Of a stretch of DNA of 64,000 nt, positions 36,855-49,489 are shown in pieces. The translations under genes were made by a program, and so were the position numbers. The notes under the pieces are model-generated. The model was not told where the DNA came from, did no database searches, and saw nothing but the letters and a program-made list of their open reading frames with translations. This DNA is from Diphasiastrum complanatum (Eukaryota > Streptophyta > Lycopodiopsida > Lycopodiales > Lycopodiaceae), in assembly GCA_029204225.1 (NCBI GenBank), contig CM055095.1, positions 55,955,790 to 56,019,789 on the forward strand, given 5' to 3'. Every line of letters begins with the position of its first letter. Position 1 is the first letter of the stretch.

Positions 36855-37190
36855 GCTCAGCACCTCAGGAATACCGAATGAGGAGAAAAATTCCATAATG
36901 ATTCCAGATCAACGATCTCTTGCCTTTCAACAGGAAATCAGATGCATGTTTGAGATTATATCAAATTCATCCATTCCAATCTGAAGGTATGAACGATTTC
37001 CTGTGTCTACGATATTGAGCTCATCACTTAGCATCCGAGGAATATTGAACATTCAGGTACATGATTTGTAAAGTAACGAATGCATACTCGAAACACATCA
37101 ATAACCTCTTACTTTTCAACACTAAAAGCGACACGTATGTTTGAGATTTTAGCAACTTCGATTTATTGCAATTCCCTGGAATGAATGATA
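36855..37190. repeat. Imperfect tandem duplication downstream of the B3 gene
   Basis: About 165 bp repeated twice: TCAGCACCTCAGGAATACCG with CTCTTGCCTTTCAACA and CATGTTTGAGATTAT, then CACTTAGCATCCGAGGAATA with CTCTTACTTTTCAACA and TATGTTTGAGATTTT. Possibly 3' UTR of the B3 gene. Confidence 0.5.
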
Positions 37191-37355
37191 TCTCCTTCTA
37201 TTTCCCGCTGTAGCATCCCAAAAATATATCAAGAGATAAGGAGAAAACTTATGGAATACTAGGTCACCCTCCCTAAAATATATGTTGTCCTCTAGTACGG
37301 TGTAAAGATACAATCCTTTGTCCTCTGCACATGGATTAAGATTAACAAACATTGC

Positions 37356-37706
37356 TTGGAGATAAAAGGCGTAGAGGCTTTTAATGCCTCTGCGTCCACA
37401 TCCCACTATGTCCCGCGGCCATGTGCAGGGCCCCACCTGTCCCATGTGTCGACACCCACTTTTTCTCGGGCACAACTGGATCCCCCTAATGTTGGTAATG
37501 AAGTGGGTGCCTCATTTGCACAAGACAATGAGAAAGTGCGAATGGCTTCATCAAAGCCACAACCGCCTCTAGAGGATGAACCTGGAGACTTTGCTGATCT
37601 CCAAGATGAGTATATTGACAGTGAAGGTGTTGATCACAGTGACCATGACGGTGATGGTCAGATTCAACCAATACATAATGACCATGAGGAAATTTTGGAT
37701 GTATAG
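37356..37706 (+). CDS. Hypothetical acidic ORF (116 codons)
   Basis: Open frame ending in a strongly acidic Asp/Glu/His stretch (DEYIDSEGVDHSDHDGDG). No domain recognised, no paralogue in the window, and the start is arbitrary. It could be an exon of a transposon protein. Confidence 0.2.
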   Translation: MEIKGVEAFNASASTSHYVPRPCAGPHLSHVSTPTFSRAQLDPPNVGNEVGASFAQDNEKVRMASSKPQPPLEDEPGDFADLQDEYIDSEGVDHSDHDGDGQIQPIHNDHEEILDV

Positions 37707-37709
37707 ACG

Positions 37710-38460
37710 AGATTTGAAATTACTATTTTGCATCATATGTTGGATGTTAAGAATGTTAATGTGTCAATTAGAGTTTTAATTGTGTTCTATATTTTATGCA
37801 ATATCACATAAATTTAATTTCATATAGTTAATAAAGTAATAGAAATAATATATAATGCAAGTTCTAAATTTATAAAATTGTAAAATAGTATTTATATGTT
37901 TTTTAAGGATAATATTTTTTTATCACTATATGTGTTTTTATGATTATAAAAATTCAAGACAATGGATTAAAATTATATTTTCTAGGTTTTATAACAATAG
38001 AAATAGAAATAGTTATCAAATTATAGAAATAGTTCTCAATTTATGAAATAGTTCTCAACTAGTTGTATATGTTGCAACTCATCGTGAATGGACTACTAAT
38101 CTTTATTCTCCAAATGAAAGATAGTTTTTAAATTAACAATTTCAATGTGAGATAGCATAAAAATGGACATATAAATGTATCATACAATTTTATATTCAAT
38201 GTAAAAAAAGTTAATTAAACATTCCTTTGTTTTAGATTGTGGGTATTGTTCTTGTAACAATTTTAAATTTCAGTTGATTTTATTTATAATGTTGTTCCTA
38301 AATAATGAAAATTTTAGGTCTATTTTAATAGATTTTAAAGAATTCATTCTTCTACAATTTGACACACAATATAAATTGTTGATATATTTTAAGTATACAA
38401 ATTTTTATGGATTAAAAAAATATGATTTTTTAAAATTGGCTTAAAAGAGCCAAATTTTCT
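37710..38460. other. Very AT-rich tract, no gene seen
   Basis: Long A/T runs with no ORF above background. It ends abruptly where copia gag begins, with no 5' LTR, so the copia element is truncated here. Confidence 0.6.
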
Positions 38461-38470
38461 GGGAATCTAT

Positions 38471-41400
38471 TTGGGTAATCTGCAACATTACTCATTTGAT
38501 ATGCAACAATGTTTATCATGTGCTGCTGCAGCCGCCAATCTTGTACAAAGCTTTGCTATTCAAGATGCACTACCTTCCATTGACAAGCTCCATAGTGTGC
38601 TTGTGGCCGAGGAGAGTAGGATCCTTCATGTCAAGCAAAGGATTGGATCCTTGAAGTTGCATGATGGTGATGAGAAGGCCAACTTCTCAAGCAAAGGAAA
38701 GGCAAAGTCAAAGAAAAAGATCCAACAAAAGGAGACCAAAAGTGATGATCAATCATCAAGCTCCAAAGGTGGAAAGAAGAACAAAGCCAAACTCAAGTGC
38801 TTCTTTTGTGGAAAGAAGGGGCACTTTGCACTCGAGTGTTACAAGAAAAAGAATGCACAAGGAGAGAGCAAACAAGGCAACCTCAAGGATTGATAGTGGG
38901 GCTAGTTCCCACATGACATTCCAAAAGGATTTTTTTCTCAACTCTTGTACCTTTTGTAGGTTGTAAAAAGTCTATTCTAACAACAAGTGATCAAGAATGT
39001 AGAATAGATGCAGTGGGAACTATTCCCTTAAGTCTTGGATCCTCTAAAAGAGTAGATCTTGATAATGTACTCTATGTTCCTACACTCACTAAGAATTTGC
39101 TAAGTGTAGGACAATTGATGGATGATGGCTTAGATGTCCATTTTAAGCAAGGTGTTTGCTCCATAATGATGAATAATACTTGCATTGTAAAGGGATTCAA
39201 GCAAGAAAGGCTTTTTAAGCTAGATGCTAATGTTTTTCTTGGAAGTGTGAACATGGTTGAAGGAGGAGCTCAATCAAGTGGAGCTTTGGCATAAGAGGTT
39301 GGGCCACCCCAACTTCAAATCTATGGAGATGCTATGCACCAAGGATCTTGCTCTCGGCCTTCCAAAGACACTCTCAAAGTGTGGAAAAAGATGTGAAGCT
39401 TGTAACCTCTCAAAGGCACACAAGCTACCTTTTAATATCTCTTCCACTAGATCTACAAAAGCATTAGATCTTATTCATAGTGATGTGCACTCTTTTTCTC
39501 AAGAATCTAATGGAGGTGCATCTATGTATATATCTTTTATTGATGATTACTATAGATACACTTTTGGATTCCAAAAGTAAAGTGTTTGAAGCTTTTGTTA
39601 AGTTTAAAACTCTAGTTGAAAATCAACTTGATGCTAGAATTAAAGTATTGAGGAGTGATAATGGTGGAGAGTATATCTGCACCAAGATGATAGAGTTTTG
39701 TAAATCCAATGGCATTAAGAGAGAACTTACATGTACTTATAGTCCTCAACAAAATGGTATAGCCAGGAGGATGAATAGAACACTTTGTGAGTGTGCAAAG
39801 GCTTTGAGGTTAGATGCATCTCTACCTAAGTCCTTTTGGGGTGAGGCTATTATTTGTGCAACTTATTTGTGTAATAGATTGCCATGTAAGCCCATTGGAG
39901 GCATAACATTTTATGAGGCTCTATTTTGTAAGAAGCCGAATCTTAAAGATCTAAGAATTTTCGGATCTACTTGCTATGTTTTTCAAGCATTAGATACAAG
40001 AAAAAAGGATGATCCTACTTCTATAAATGGGATCTTTGTTGGTTATGCTGAAAATAGCAAAGGATATAGAGTCTATAATCCAATCACTAAAAAGATTTTA
40101 GTGAGTAGAGATGTTATTTTTGATGAAGGTAACTACTACAAGTTGAATGAGAAAGCTTCTAATCCATCTTATGTCAAGGATCTTGTAAGGTTTGAGGAGG
40201 AGCCTACATGTGATCAAGATCTTGAAAATCCATCTCAAGATCCAAGGACTCCAAGGAGATCTACAAGAAGGAAGGTCGAGCCCTCAAGGCTCACCTATGT
40301 TGACAAAGGTGAACAAAGGGAAGATCTACATTCACTTACCTCTTACACTTTTCTAACTTCTATGTTTGATGAGCCAAGTTGCTTTGAAGAAGCTATGGAG
40401 TCACAAGAATGGAGGGATGCCATGCAAAAGGAGTATGATGGTCTTATGGAGAATCATACATGGAAGCTTGTGGATCTTCCTCATGGAAGAAAGCCACTTG
40501 AGTGCAAATGGATCTATAGATTGAAGTACAATCAAGATGGGAGCATCAACAAACACAAGGCAAGGCTAGTGGCAAAGGGATCCTTGCAAACCAAGGGAGT
40601 AGACTTTGATGAAACTTTTGCTCCTGTTGCTAAACTAGTTTCCATAAGGTTGATTATTTCTCTTGCAACTACTTTCAATTGGCCTCTATTTTAACTTGAT
40701 GTGACTAATGCATTTCTCAATGGATATTTGGAAGAGGAGATCTTCATGAGGAAACCCGAGGGCTTCATCAAAGAAGACCAAGAGAAAAAAGTGTGTTTGT
40801 TGCTAAGAAGACTTTACGAGCTTAAGCAAGCACCTAGAGCTTGGTACTCTAGGTTGAATACTTTCTTGAACTCTATTAAATTTGTTGTAAGTGCTTATGA
40901 TCCTTCTTTGTACTTAAGATTCAATGATGGTAAGATCATCATTCTCATTTTGTATGTTGATGACATTATCCTTAGTGGAAATGATCAAGATTGTTTATAG
41001 AGTTTAGGATGGTGGATCTTGGTAAATCTTCATTTCATATTAGGAATAGAAGTTTCAAGAGGCAAGGATTTGAGTTTTATTTGTCAATCCAAATATGCTT
41101 TTTCTATCTTAGAAAAGTTTGAAATGAAAGATTGTAAAGGAGTAGAAACTCTTATGGAGCAAAATGTAAAAGTTTCCAATAGTGATGATGAAGCATCCTT
41201 TGAGGACATCACACTATATAGGTGACTTGTAGGCTCCTTGATCTATCTTACTATAACTAGACCTGATCTAAGTTATAGTGTAGGTAAACTAAGCCTATCT
41301 ATGCAAAATCCATTGGGTTGTTATTGGAAAAATTCTAAAAGGGTGTTGAGGTACATCTCGGCCACCAAGGACTTTGGCATTTTATATGATGGACCTAATC

Positions 41401-41903
41401 TTGCCTTAAGGGCATATTCGGATGCTGATTTTGCAGGTGATAAGGTGGATAGGAGGTCCACAAGTGCTTTTGTTACCTTCCTTTGTAATGGCATAGAGTC
41501 TTGGCTTTCCAAAAAGCAAGTTACTATTTCTCTATCTTAAATCGAATCAGAATACAAGGCACTAACATCCACAACAAAGGAGATCCTATGGTTGCAGAGG
41601 CTTTTGGTGGAGTTGCAAGTCATGGAGGCTGAGGAGAAGCCAATAATATTTTGTGACAACCAATCAAGCCAAGCATTAGCAACCAATCCCACATTCCATG
41701 CAAGGAGCAAGCACATAGAGATTGCTCACCATTTTGTGAGGGAAAAGGTTCAAGCAAAGGAGATCAAGGTACATCATGTGTCTTCTTCAGATTGCCTTGC
41801 TGATCTACTCACTAAAGCCTTGCCAAAGGCTTCATTTATCAAGTTAATATCAGCCTTAGGAGTTGTAGATAGATGTACTATAGTTGTATCATGTAAAAAT
41901 TGA
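38471..41903 (+). pseudogene. Copia element B, gag-pol, 5' truncated
   Basis: Gag C-terminus with nucleocapsid knuckle CFFCGKKGHFALEC (about 38802-38843). Protease IDSGASSHM (38889). GAG-pre-integrase LWHKRLGHPNF and CGKRCEAC (39283-39405). Integrase with HSDVHSF, SDNGGEY (39655) and QQNGIARRMNRT, where the expected catalytic Glu of AER is Arg. RT from 40388 (WRDAMQKEY, KARLVAKGS, YVDDIILSGND near 40950). RNase H at 41238-41540 and its C-terminus at 41592-41903 (FCDNQSSQALATNP, ARSKHIEI). At least six stops or frameshifts. The 3' LTR follows a purine tract. Confidence 0.9.
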
Positions 41904-41910
41904 GGAGGAG

Positions 41911-42609
41911 TGTTAGAATTTAGCAATTTTCACATGGTTTTTGATGTATATTTGACATCTATGTGGATCCACACATGTGAGGACCTGTCCACACGTGTGA
42001 AATGACACTTGTAATATTCAGATCCATTTTGATTAGCTTTCATTTGAGTCTAATATGACATCTCCTAAATTATAGGAGTTAGGTCCTAGATTGTAGGAGT
42101 CTAGAAGGTCAACACAAACCACCAATGGATGATGTGGCAAACTTGATAGATCTTATCCAAAGTGGATATGGATGAGTACAATGAAATGTCCCACATGTGC
42201 TGGATGCAGCTTAGAGAGAGATTATGATGATTTTGTACTTGATCCATGATGGATCCATTATTGAGCTAATGATGAGAAACATTGGTTTGTGAAGCAATCT
42301 TGGTGTTTACACTCTCTTAAGCACTTTCTTTGTGGATGTATGCTAAGTAAATGTTAAGTAAATTATTTCTCTGTTATCAGGCCGTACAGTAGCTGTACTT
42401 CACACATGTAAGCCGTGGGTCATCATTTTTTATTGTTCTTGCTTGGAAACACAAAGATTGTCAAGTAGAAGCTAGATTTGGAAGCTAGTCTTGATATAGA
42501 TCAAGATCCCAAGCTACCAATCACTCTTTGTGATCACTTGTAGATCAAATTCAGTCCTTTACTCTGAAATTTGACACCAAGTGATTTAGTCAAAAAAAAA
42601 AATTTAACA
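41911..42609 (+). repeat. 3' LTR of copia element B
   Basis: Follows the purine tract TGAGGAGGAG. Begins TGTTAGAATTT and probably ends AAATTTAACA at 42609, nearly an inverted repeat of the start. Contains CACACATGTGAGGACC / CACACGTGTGAAATG. No matching 5' LTR was found upstream of the gag. Confidence 0.65.
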
Positions 42610-43075
42610 CTTGGGCTCCTTGGGCTCCTTATGGCCCCTTGCGGTCCAGCCCACACTAGGGACCACAAGGAGCCTCCTTGTGGTCCGTTGTGATCACTTG
42701 GGCCGCAAGGGACCACAAGGATCCTTCTTGCAATCCCTTGCGGTGGTCTAGACCACAAGAAGGCTCATTGTGGTCCCTTGGGGTGGGCTCCTTATGGTCC
42801 GTTGGGTTGGATACCCTAAACCCTAAATCCTAAATCGTGAGGGACCACAAGGAGCCTTCTTGCGGCTGGACCACAAGGGACTGCAAGGAGCCTCCTTGCG
42901 GTGGGCTAGACCACAAGAAGGGTCATTGCGATGCCTTGGGCCACCGCAAGGGATCACAAGGAGGCTGCTTGCAGTCCAGCCCACCGCAAGGGACCGCACG
43001 AAGGCTCCTTGCGGTTTCCTGCGGTGGATGGACCGCACGAAACCACAAGGAGCCTTGCAGTCCTCCCAAAAGTCC
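42610..43075. repeat. Palindromic repeat array, CCACAAGGAGCCTCCTTGTGG type
   Basis: Units such as GGACCACAAGGAGCCTCCTT plus GTGGTCC fold on themselves. They occur about ten times with A/G variants (CCACAAGG and CCGCAAGG). The array starts right at the LTR end. ORFs here are repeat translations. Confidence 0.8.
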
Positions 43076-43269
43076 CAGCGGCCTACATTTTCTAGCATGC
43101 CAGTGCTATAAAATTTTGCAAGCAAGATACGAAGAAAACTCGCAAAACTCGGAGGTGATTTACTCGCAAAATGTAAAACCCTTGAGGTACATCAAGAGAC
43201 GTACAAAAAACATTCCTCAATAGAGTTATCGAAGAGGACATTTATATGATCCAGCTAGAAGGCTATGTC

Positions 43270-43468
43270 TATTGGAGGGTTTGCGGATCCCGAGGCAACT
43301 CTAACCCTAGTTGATAAGTGAGAGAGATTTGGCACCTTGTGTGTGTAAGTCCAACTCGATGATCACATAGAGATTCGATTAATTAGAAAGTCAATAAAAG
43401 GACTTTAGGCCTTTTTGCGGGACTTTTAATGTCGCAGGCCTAAATGTCAAGTTAGTGACTAAAATAGG
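43270..43468 (+). repeat. Fragment of the 46.2-kb gypsy LTR
   Basis: TTGGAGGGTTTGCGGATCCC and AGTCAATAAAAGGACTTTAG match 46180-46375 closely, then similarity ends. Confidence 0.75.
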
Positions 43469-43469
43469 G

Positions 43470-44350
43470 GAGATAAATTCTCCCCTTCCATCTATGCGTA
43501 GAGCTTTGATCTTCCTTTGGGTTTGATTTTCTGCAGACGCCTTGAACTGCGTGAAGAACTTGAATGCCTCTGATTTGTTCTTCAAAAAATAGGTTGCAGT
43601 CCTTCGAAAGAGGTCATCAATGAAGATTAGGAGGTATAGAGCTCCTCCCTTTGGAAGTAGTCTACATCAGGCCACATATGTCGCTATGTACAAGATTTAA
43701 CAAGTCTTTAGAAGTATGAACTGAGTCAAAAGTGAAAGGACTTCTAGCATGCTTGCTGATTATACAACTTTTACATGGAGAAGTTGGCTTGCTTACAGAA
43801 GACAGATCCTAAGTTGACATCTGTTGAATACTATTGAAGTTGAAATGGCCTAATCTAGAATGTCAAAGCATATCAGATGATTCAGAAGTTGAGGTGTGAA
43901 GAGCTTGACTGTTGGAGGAATAAGAGTGGCTGAGTTTGTAGAGATTGTCACTTCTTCTCCCGAAAGCTAAAACTTTCTGAGTTTTGTCAAAGATACTAGG
44001 AATCGATATCTTGTTGTTCTCCGACCTTGGTCATAAAGACTGCTTCATCTTCCTCTTGTTGTTGTTTCGAAAAATTGGTTGAGACAGAATTCGCTTGTTT
44101 TTGGAACTGCTTCTTCTTCTCATTGTTGAATTTCAAAGTTATGCAGTCCTTGATCTCATGTCCAGTTCTCTTGTAGTATTTGCAGAATAGTATCTACTTT
44201 GGTTGGGAAGATGGAGAGTTCGAATTCGACCTTGGACCAGAATTCGATCCTGAGCCAAAATTCGATATTGAGTCAAAATTCGATCCTGACTGCATATTGC
44301 TCTTTTTTTGGATCTAAACTTCTGATTTTTGGAATATAGAGCTTGAGGAT
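43470..44350 (-). pseudogene. Copia element C remnant
   Basis: Minus frame 43585-43470 reads KSEAFKFFTQFKASAENQTQ and ALRIDGRGEF, the copia integrase core region. Further right, minus-strand traces of gag and protease regions occur with many stops. Heavily decayed. Confidence 0.5.
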
Positions 44351-44763
44351 TCGACCCTGTGCCTGAGGAGATTGCAGATCTTCTAGCCTCCTTCCTCTCA
44401 TCCCAATGCCTAATGCAAATATGCCTGTAATTCTAATCCCTTGGCATTGGACATAGATCCAGCTGCCACAGGGATGCTACCACTCCATCCCATCACCTCT
44501 GGATTGCTCAAGCCCTTCATCATAGATTGCAGCACAACCAATCTAATGAATCTCTCTAAGAATTCACCACCACCTATCTCATAAAATGGATCAAGTACCA
44601 CAACCACAAGATAACAATCCATTTGCAACCACTGCAGCTGGTCATACCTCTTCCACAAGCCTCTCCTACTCACTCTATCTACTCTCCTATCGTCCAATGC
44701 TCTCTTTCCATCTCCGCCATCGCTATTGTTGTGCTTCCAAAACATCTCAAGCTCAACAATCCA

Positions 44764-44921
<158 letters not shown>

Positions 44922-44939
44922 AAATTGCAAAAAATAATA

Positions 44940-45690
44940 AATATACATGTATTTATTGAAATAAAAAATTGGTACAAGCAATTTTTTTTTTTTTTTTTAA
45001 ATCTATGGAATAATATTATTACCTCATGTAGGTCAAAGAACTCATGTTGGTGAGATTCATATAAATTAGAACAAAAACTCTTTTACAAGTATGTAAGAGG
45101 AGACCTTAGAGTATCACTTAAATGACAAGTGAAGGGCTTAATGACAATTGTCACAAAGATACTAACATATGATTCTAGGGACATATTTAGGGAGTATAAA
45201 ATCTTGCAAGATCGATTGATGGGATAATAGACAATATGGAGATTACAAGGGTATATCATGATATGAGATCATGAGTGTCATCTAATTCTTAGCGAAATGG
45301 TTGAGACGCCCCATTCCTTTGGATTTGAATCTATCATTCATAGCTCATAATATCAATTTGCTGAGATGATTGAACAAATCTACCATCTTAAATGCTATCC
45401 AAAGTAATTATCTTTTCTGTACAATTATGACCAATATGAAACAATTGGGACCAATTTGGGATGTGAGGACTTAATATTACTTCTACAAAACTATGCATGG
45501 TTTTACATGAGTTGGCTTCAACAATGAAAATAGCGCTCTCACAGATATTACTAGATTCTATTTAATGATTTGTTTGGATTTATATTTTTTGTAAGTGTAA
45601 AAGATGTTTTTATCAATAAAACTATTAAAATAATGACCTCAATTCAAAAAGTTGTAACAGTGATATTAGACTGAACTTTAGTTGTTGTTT
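44940..45690. other. No gene seen
   Basis: AT-rich DNA with a T-tract at 44981-44998. No conserved coding motif on either strand. Confidence 0.5.
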
Positions 45691-46179
45691 TAGCAGCTTC
45701 AAGCTCTTCTTCTTCTTGCAGATGTTTGATCCACTGCCTCATATTCTAATATCTTCGTTTTTCTGCATTAAGATTTGGATAGACTCCAGATGCTGTTGGC
45801 ATATCGTTCAATGGTATAGAATCAGCAGGTACTGGATCCACTACTGGTTCTTTTTGCTTCTGTGCTCTGGTGACCACCCTCAAGGGTGCACTTGGTTTAT
45901 TAGTATGGCGTCATAGAATTCGTCGTCCTCTCTACTCTCAGGAACATTTCGGATCCTTGAGAGGTGATCATCCAGATAGTGTTGTTTCCCTTTACGAATG
46001 ACGATTTTAAAGTCGAACTCCTGAAGAAGCAGCAGCCATCGGGTGATTCATCCAGTTGTGCAAGGTCTATTTACAAGATACAGTAGGGCTTGGTGATCTA
46101 CAAAGAAGACAAAGGGGTTGGCTAGCAGGTAATGGAGAAATTTCTTCACACTGTATACCATGGCTAGTGTTTCATGCTC
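45690..46179 (-). pseudogene. Gypsy RNase H fragment (different subfamily)
   Basis: Minus strand reads LAMVYSVKKFLHYLLANPFV, then F-V-D-H-Q-A-L-L-Y-L-V-N and GKQHYLDDHLSRI. The VDHQALLYLVN form differs from the TDHQPLIYLVN of elements 2-4. It is cut at 46180 by an LTR. Confidence 0.7.
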
Positions 46180-46930
46180 TGTTGGAGGGTTTGCGAATCC
46201 CAAGGCAACCCTAACCGTAGTTAATAAGTGAGAGGGATTCTCTGCGTGTATAAGTCCAATCCGATGACCACATAGTTATTTGATTGATTAGTTAAAAGTC
46301 AATAAAAGGACTTTAGGCCTTTTTGCGAGACTTTTATTGTCGCAGGGCCTAAATGTCAAGTTAGTGAATAAAGTTGGATTTCCCTCCAATTTTGATGGTT
46401 CCCACACTTTTTTAAATTTGAATAAAAAGAGAGACAAGAATGGACCAATAGGATTCAGAGGCCAGGGTCCTCCTCTCTACTATAAGAAGGGACCAACTCG
46501 AGTTGCTCCTCATGTTCATTTCCTCATTTCAATAAAGCAGATTGGTTCTCTTCAGAAATGGGTTGATGAATGTCCTTGCTCTTCTTCTTTCCTTCTCCAT
46601 CTCTCATGCTTTCTTTGGATTTTTGCTAATTGTTGGATCTGATTGTTATTGGGATTGCATGTTAATATACTTTTTATGAGAGAGAAAGAGAGAGAAAAAA
46701 AAAGTGTAAGCTATCTTTGTTGTGGATCGTAGAGTCAATGGATCGTAGTATTAAAGAATAGGATTAATGGATGTAGAGTTAGAGTTTGGATCTTCCATTC
46801 ATGCTGAAATCTGAACTAAAACTATCACTCTCATGGGAACGAACCTACGCGTGACAACTAACTCTATCTCTATGATGCTAGATTGAATAGATCTTGGATT
46901 TAGGTTAGGCAAGAAAAAAAACCCACTACA
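46180..46930 (+). repeat. 5' LTR of a gypsy element
   Basis: TGTTGGAGGGTTTGCG to CCACTACA, about 750 bp, followed after four bases by a primer site. A GAGAGAAAGAGAGAG tract lies near 46680. A partial copy exists at 43270. Confidence 0.75.
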
Positions 46931-46934
46931 ATTT

Positions 46935-46951
46935 TGGCGCTGTTGCCGAAG
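46935..46951 (+). other. Primer binding site, tRNA-Asp type (degenerate)
   Basis: TGGCGCTGTTGCCGAAG matches the tRNA-Asp complement at 14 of 17 positions. Confidence 0.7.
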
Positions 46952-46952
46952 A

Positions 46953-47740
46953 GTTACGCCAATTTTTCAGTTTGCAACATAATTGTTGGATGGTTAGCTT
47001 GCATTAGGCATCTTGTCGTGGCATGAATAGTGTTAGATATCCATTTTAGAGTTAGTTTGGGATTGATTTTGCTTGATTTGAGTGGATTTGCTTGTTTGAA
47101 ATGTGATCTGATTGTTAAACATGGAAAGCTATTTAGATCACCAATCTTAAGATCCATTTGGATCTGAGATATCAGAAAAAATAATAAAAATCGGTCAAAT
47201 CTGCCAAATTTGGTCAAAAAGAGGCAAAAAGCGTCATCAGAGCTTAGACTTTTTATCCTCTTTCAAGAAACCTTCGCCGAGTTGCAGACACCTTCGATTT
47301 TGTTTACAGAACCTTCAGTTTTCAGTTTGAAGGACGAAGATTAATTCCCAGCAGATTTTCAGAAACATCAAAAAAACCAAAAGACACAAAAAAATAATTA
47401 AAACTCTAAAAAAAAATAGAAAAATAACCTTCGCCCGATTCATTGTGCTTAGGTGTGATTCAGATCTATCTACTGCCAGGTCGACGAAGAATAATACCAA
47501 AAATAGAAAGGGTTTCAGAGGATCAGTTGTCATATTGCCATATTTTTGTCAAAAAAGTCATGTTTTTGCAAAATTACCAGTATTACTCTTGATCCTTCGC
47601 CAGAAGATCTATGCTGAATCCTGTGAAGTCTATGGCAAGATTTATCCTCAAGATAAACTTAAGCTGTTTCCTATGGCCTTAACAGATGCAACACAAGATT
47701 TTTGTCTTATCATGGCATCAATAGGTGGCATCTTATTGAA
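46953..47740 (+). pseudogene. Gypsy leader and gag fragment
   Basis: The leader holds CCTTCGCCGAGTTGC, AACCTTCGCCCGATTC and GATCCTTCGCCAGAAG words. Gag appears at 47600-47700 as KIYAESCEVYGKIYPQDKLK, FPMALTDATQDF, very like the gag at 10.2 kb. It breaks off at about 47740 into copia sequence, so a continuous chimeric ORF (47445-48029) results. Confidence 0.65.
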
Positions 47741-49387
47741 GGAAAGTAAGAATCCTAAGTGCAACCTTTGTGGCAAGGGAGGATATTTTTCCTCAAGATG
47801 CTACAAAAGAAGACCAATTCATCCAAGGACTACCAAAGCAAGGGGGCCGAGGTGGGAAATCTCACAAGGACTTGCAAGATTTGTCTTCAAGAGTCCATCA
47901 CAACACATGTCAAACCTTTTAAAAAATTGCATGTTTGGTTCAAGATGCAAAGATAAATATCACTTTCATGAAAGTAACTTGGATTTATTTTATGTCCTTG
48001 GAAAGTATTTTGCTTGGAACTTTGGATAAGTTCAAACTTATTGTTATTATCCAAGAGAAATCAATCAAGAATAAGGAGGAGCAATCACAAAATGAAATTA
48101 GTTTCATTTATGCTCTCATGTCAACTTATGAAGATCTATTTTGCTTTGAAGAGATTTTTGTATCTCAAAGGTGAATTAAGGCAATACTAGTTGAAGCATC
48201 CAAAGTTTTATATCCATAAGCAAGTAGTTAGTCTTATTGAGATGGAAATGCCTTTTGATTTCAATATGAGAAAAATCATGCCAAGTTGATGTGATTTTTG
48301 GACTTATGTTTCTAGCATAAGTAATCTTGATAATCATAGGAAGTACATATTATACTAGTCATGGTTGTTGTGATCATTATGAGACATGGAGGTCTCGGAT
48401 TTCGATCAAGAAGGAGCACCATGAAGAGGATCTTAAAGAGTCATTTCAAAGTTCAAGTGTGCCAAGGAGTAGGAGGAGAGTCATTCTCAAGGTTCAAGTG
48501 TGCCAAGGATTGAGGAGGAGAGACCTTCTCAAGTTGTGATTCTAAAAAGAAACTCAAGAGCCCATGTGGCTCACATTTCAAGGGAAAGAATAGGCTATCT
48601 CATGTGGTATACACCTCATACTTACTTCTCTTCTGTCATTTGATGAATCAATCTGCTTTAGTGAAATTGCATCTCAAAATTGGAGTAAAGCCATACTAGT
48701 TGAGTATGAAGTCTCTCTTGAGAACATAGATGATGTTCTTGAAAGTTCGAAATTGATTTAATTAGAAAGCAAATGCAAATGTATGCTCTTGAGTCATGCA
48801 AGGGCAAAAGTGATTTGTTCACTCATAGCTTGAAAATTTGTCTTTTTTTCAATATTGAGGCAAATTGTAAACTCTTTATGAGAGGAAGTGAATCATCTTC
48901 TAAAGACACTTATCTCCATAATGAAGTATTTAGCCTCATTGGATCTGAGATTAGCATGGTAAACAAGCATGAAGATATGATGCAAACACTTTGTTATTAT
49001 AGCATGCATAATCTTGCCAATTTGGATGAGTCTAATTATCTAGATCGTGGTAACATGATGTTGGATCTTTGTGATCCTAATAAGTCAAGAAGAAATCTTT
49101 ATTTCCTCATGGAGGAGCATGCACATGAAGAAGGAGCAAGCCTCAAGGTCAAGCATCTATATGAAATTTGAAAGGAGTCAATTTTGGAGGTGCTAGGATG
49201 GTGCAAAGCTCTCAAGTTTATCAAAGATGTCAACATCCAAGAAGCACTATCATGGATATGGTGATCTCGGATCAACATCAAGCTCATTGGCTGATCTTCA
49301 CATCTTTTGAACTAGCAAAGACCAATTCAGCCCATGGAGTCAAGTTCAAGATCATCATGCTTTCATCAAGTTAGTTTTGAGGAGGAG
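47741..49387 (+). pseudogene. Copia element D remnant
   Basis: Knuckle CNLCGKGGYFSSRC at 47758-47800 marks the end of gag. Later, FDESICFSEIASQNWSKAIL (about 48640-48700) matches the start of copia RT. A 37-bp duplication (TTCAAGTGTGCCAAGGA) occurs near 48450-48510. The purine tract TGAGGAGGAG and TGTGAAAATT at 49388 mark an LTR start. Most of pol is missing. Confidence 0.6.
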
Positions 49388-49489
49388 TGTGAAAATTAGC
49401 AAAAGCAAATTTGATCAAACATTGTAAATATCATAATGACTTGTACCTGTACTAATCTGAATCTGATGAAAGAAACAAAATGCATGCTA

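Noticed and set aside
42823-43223. ORFs on both strands rich in Gly/Trp/Pro
   Set aside because: They are translations of the palindromic repeat array.
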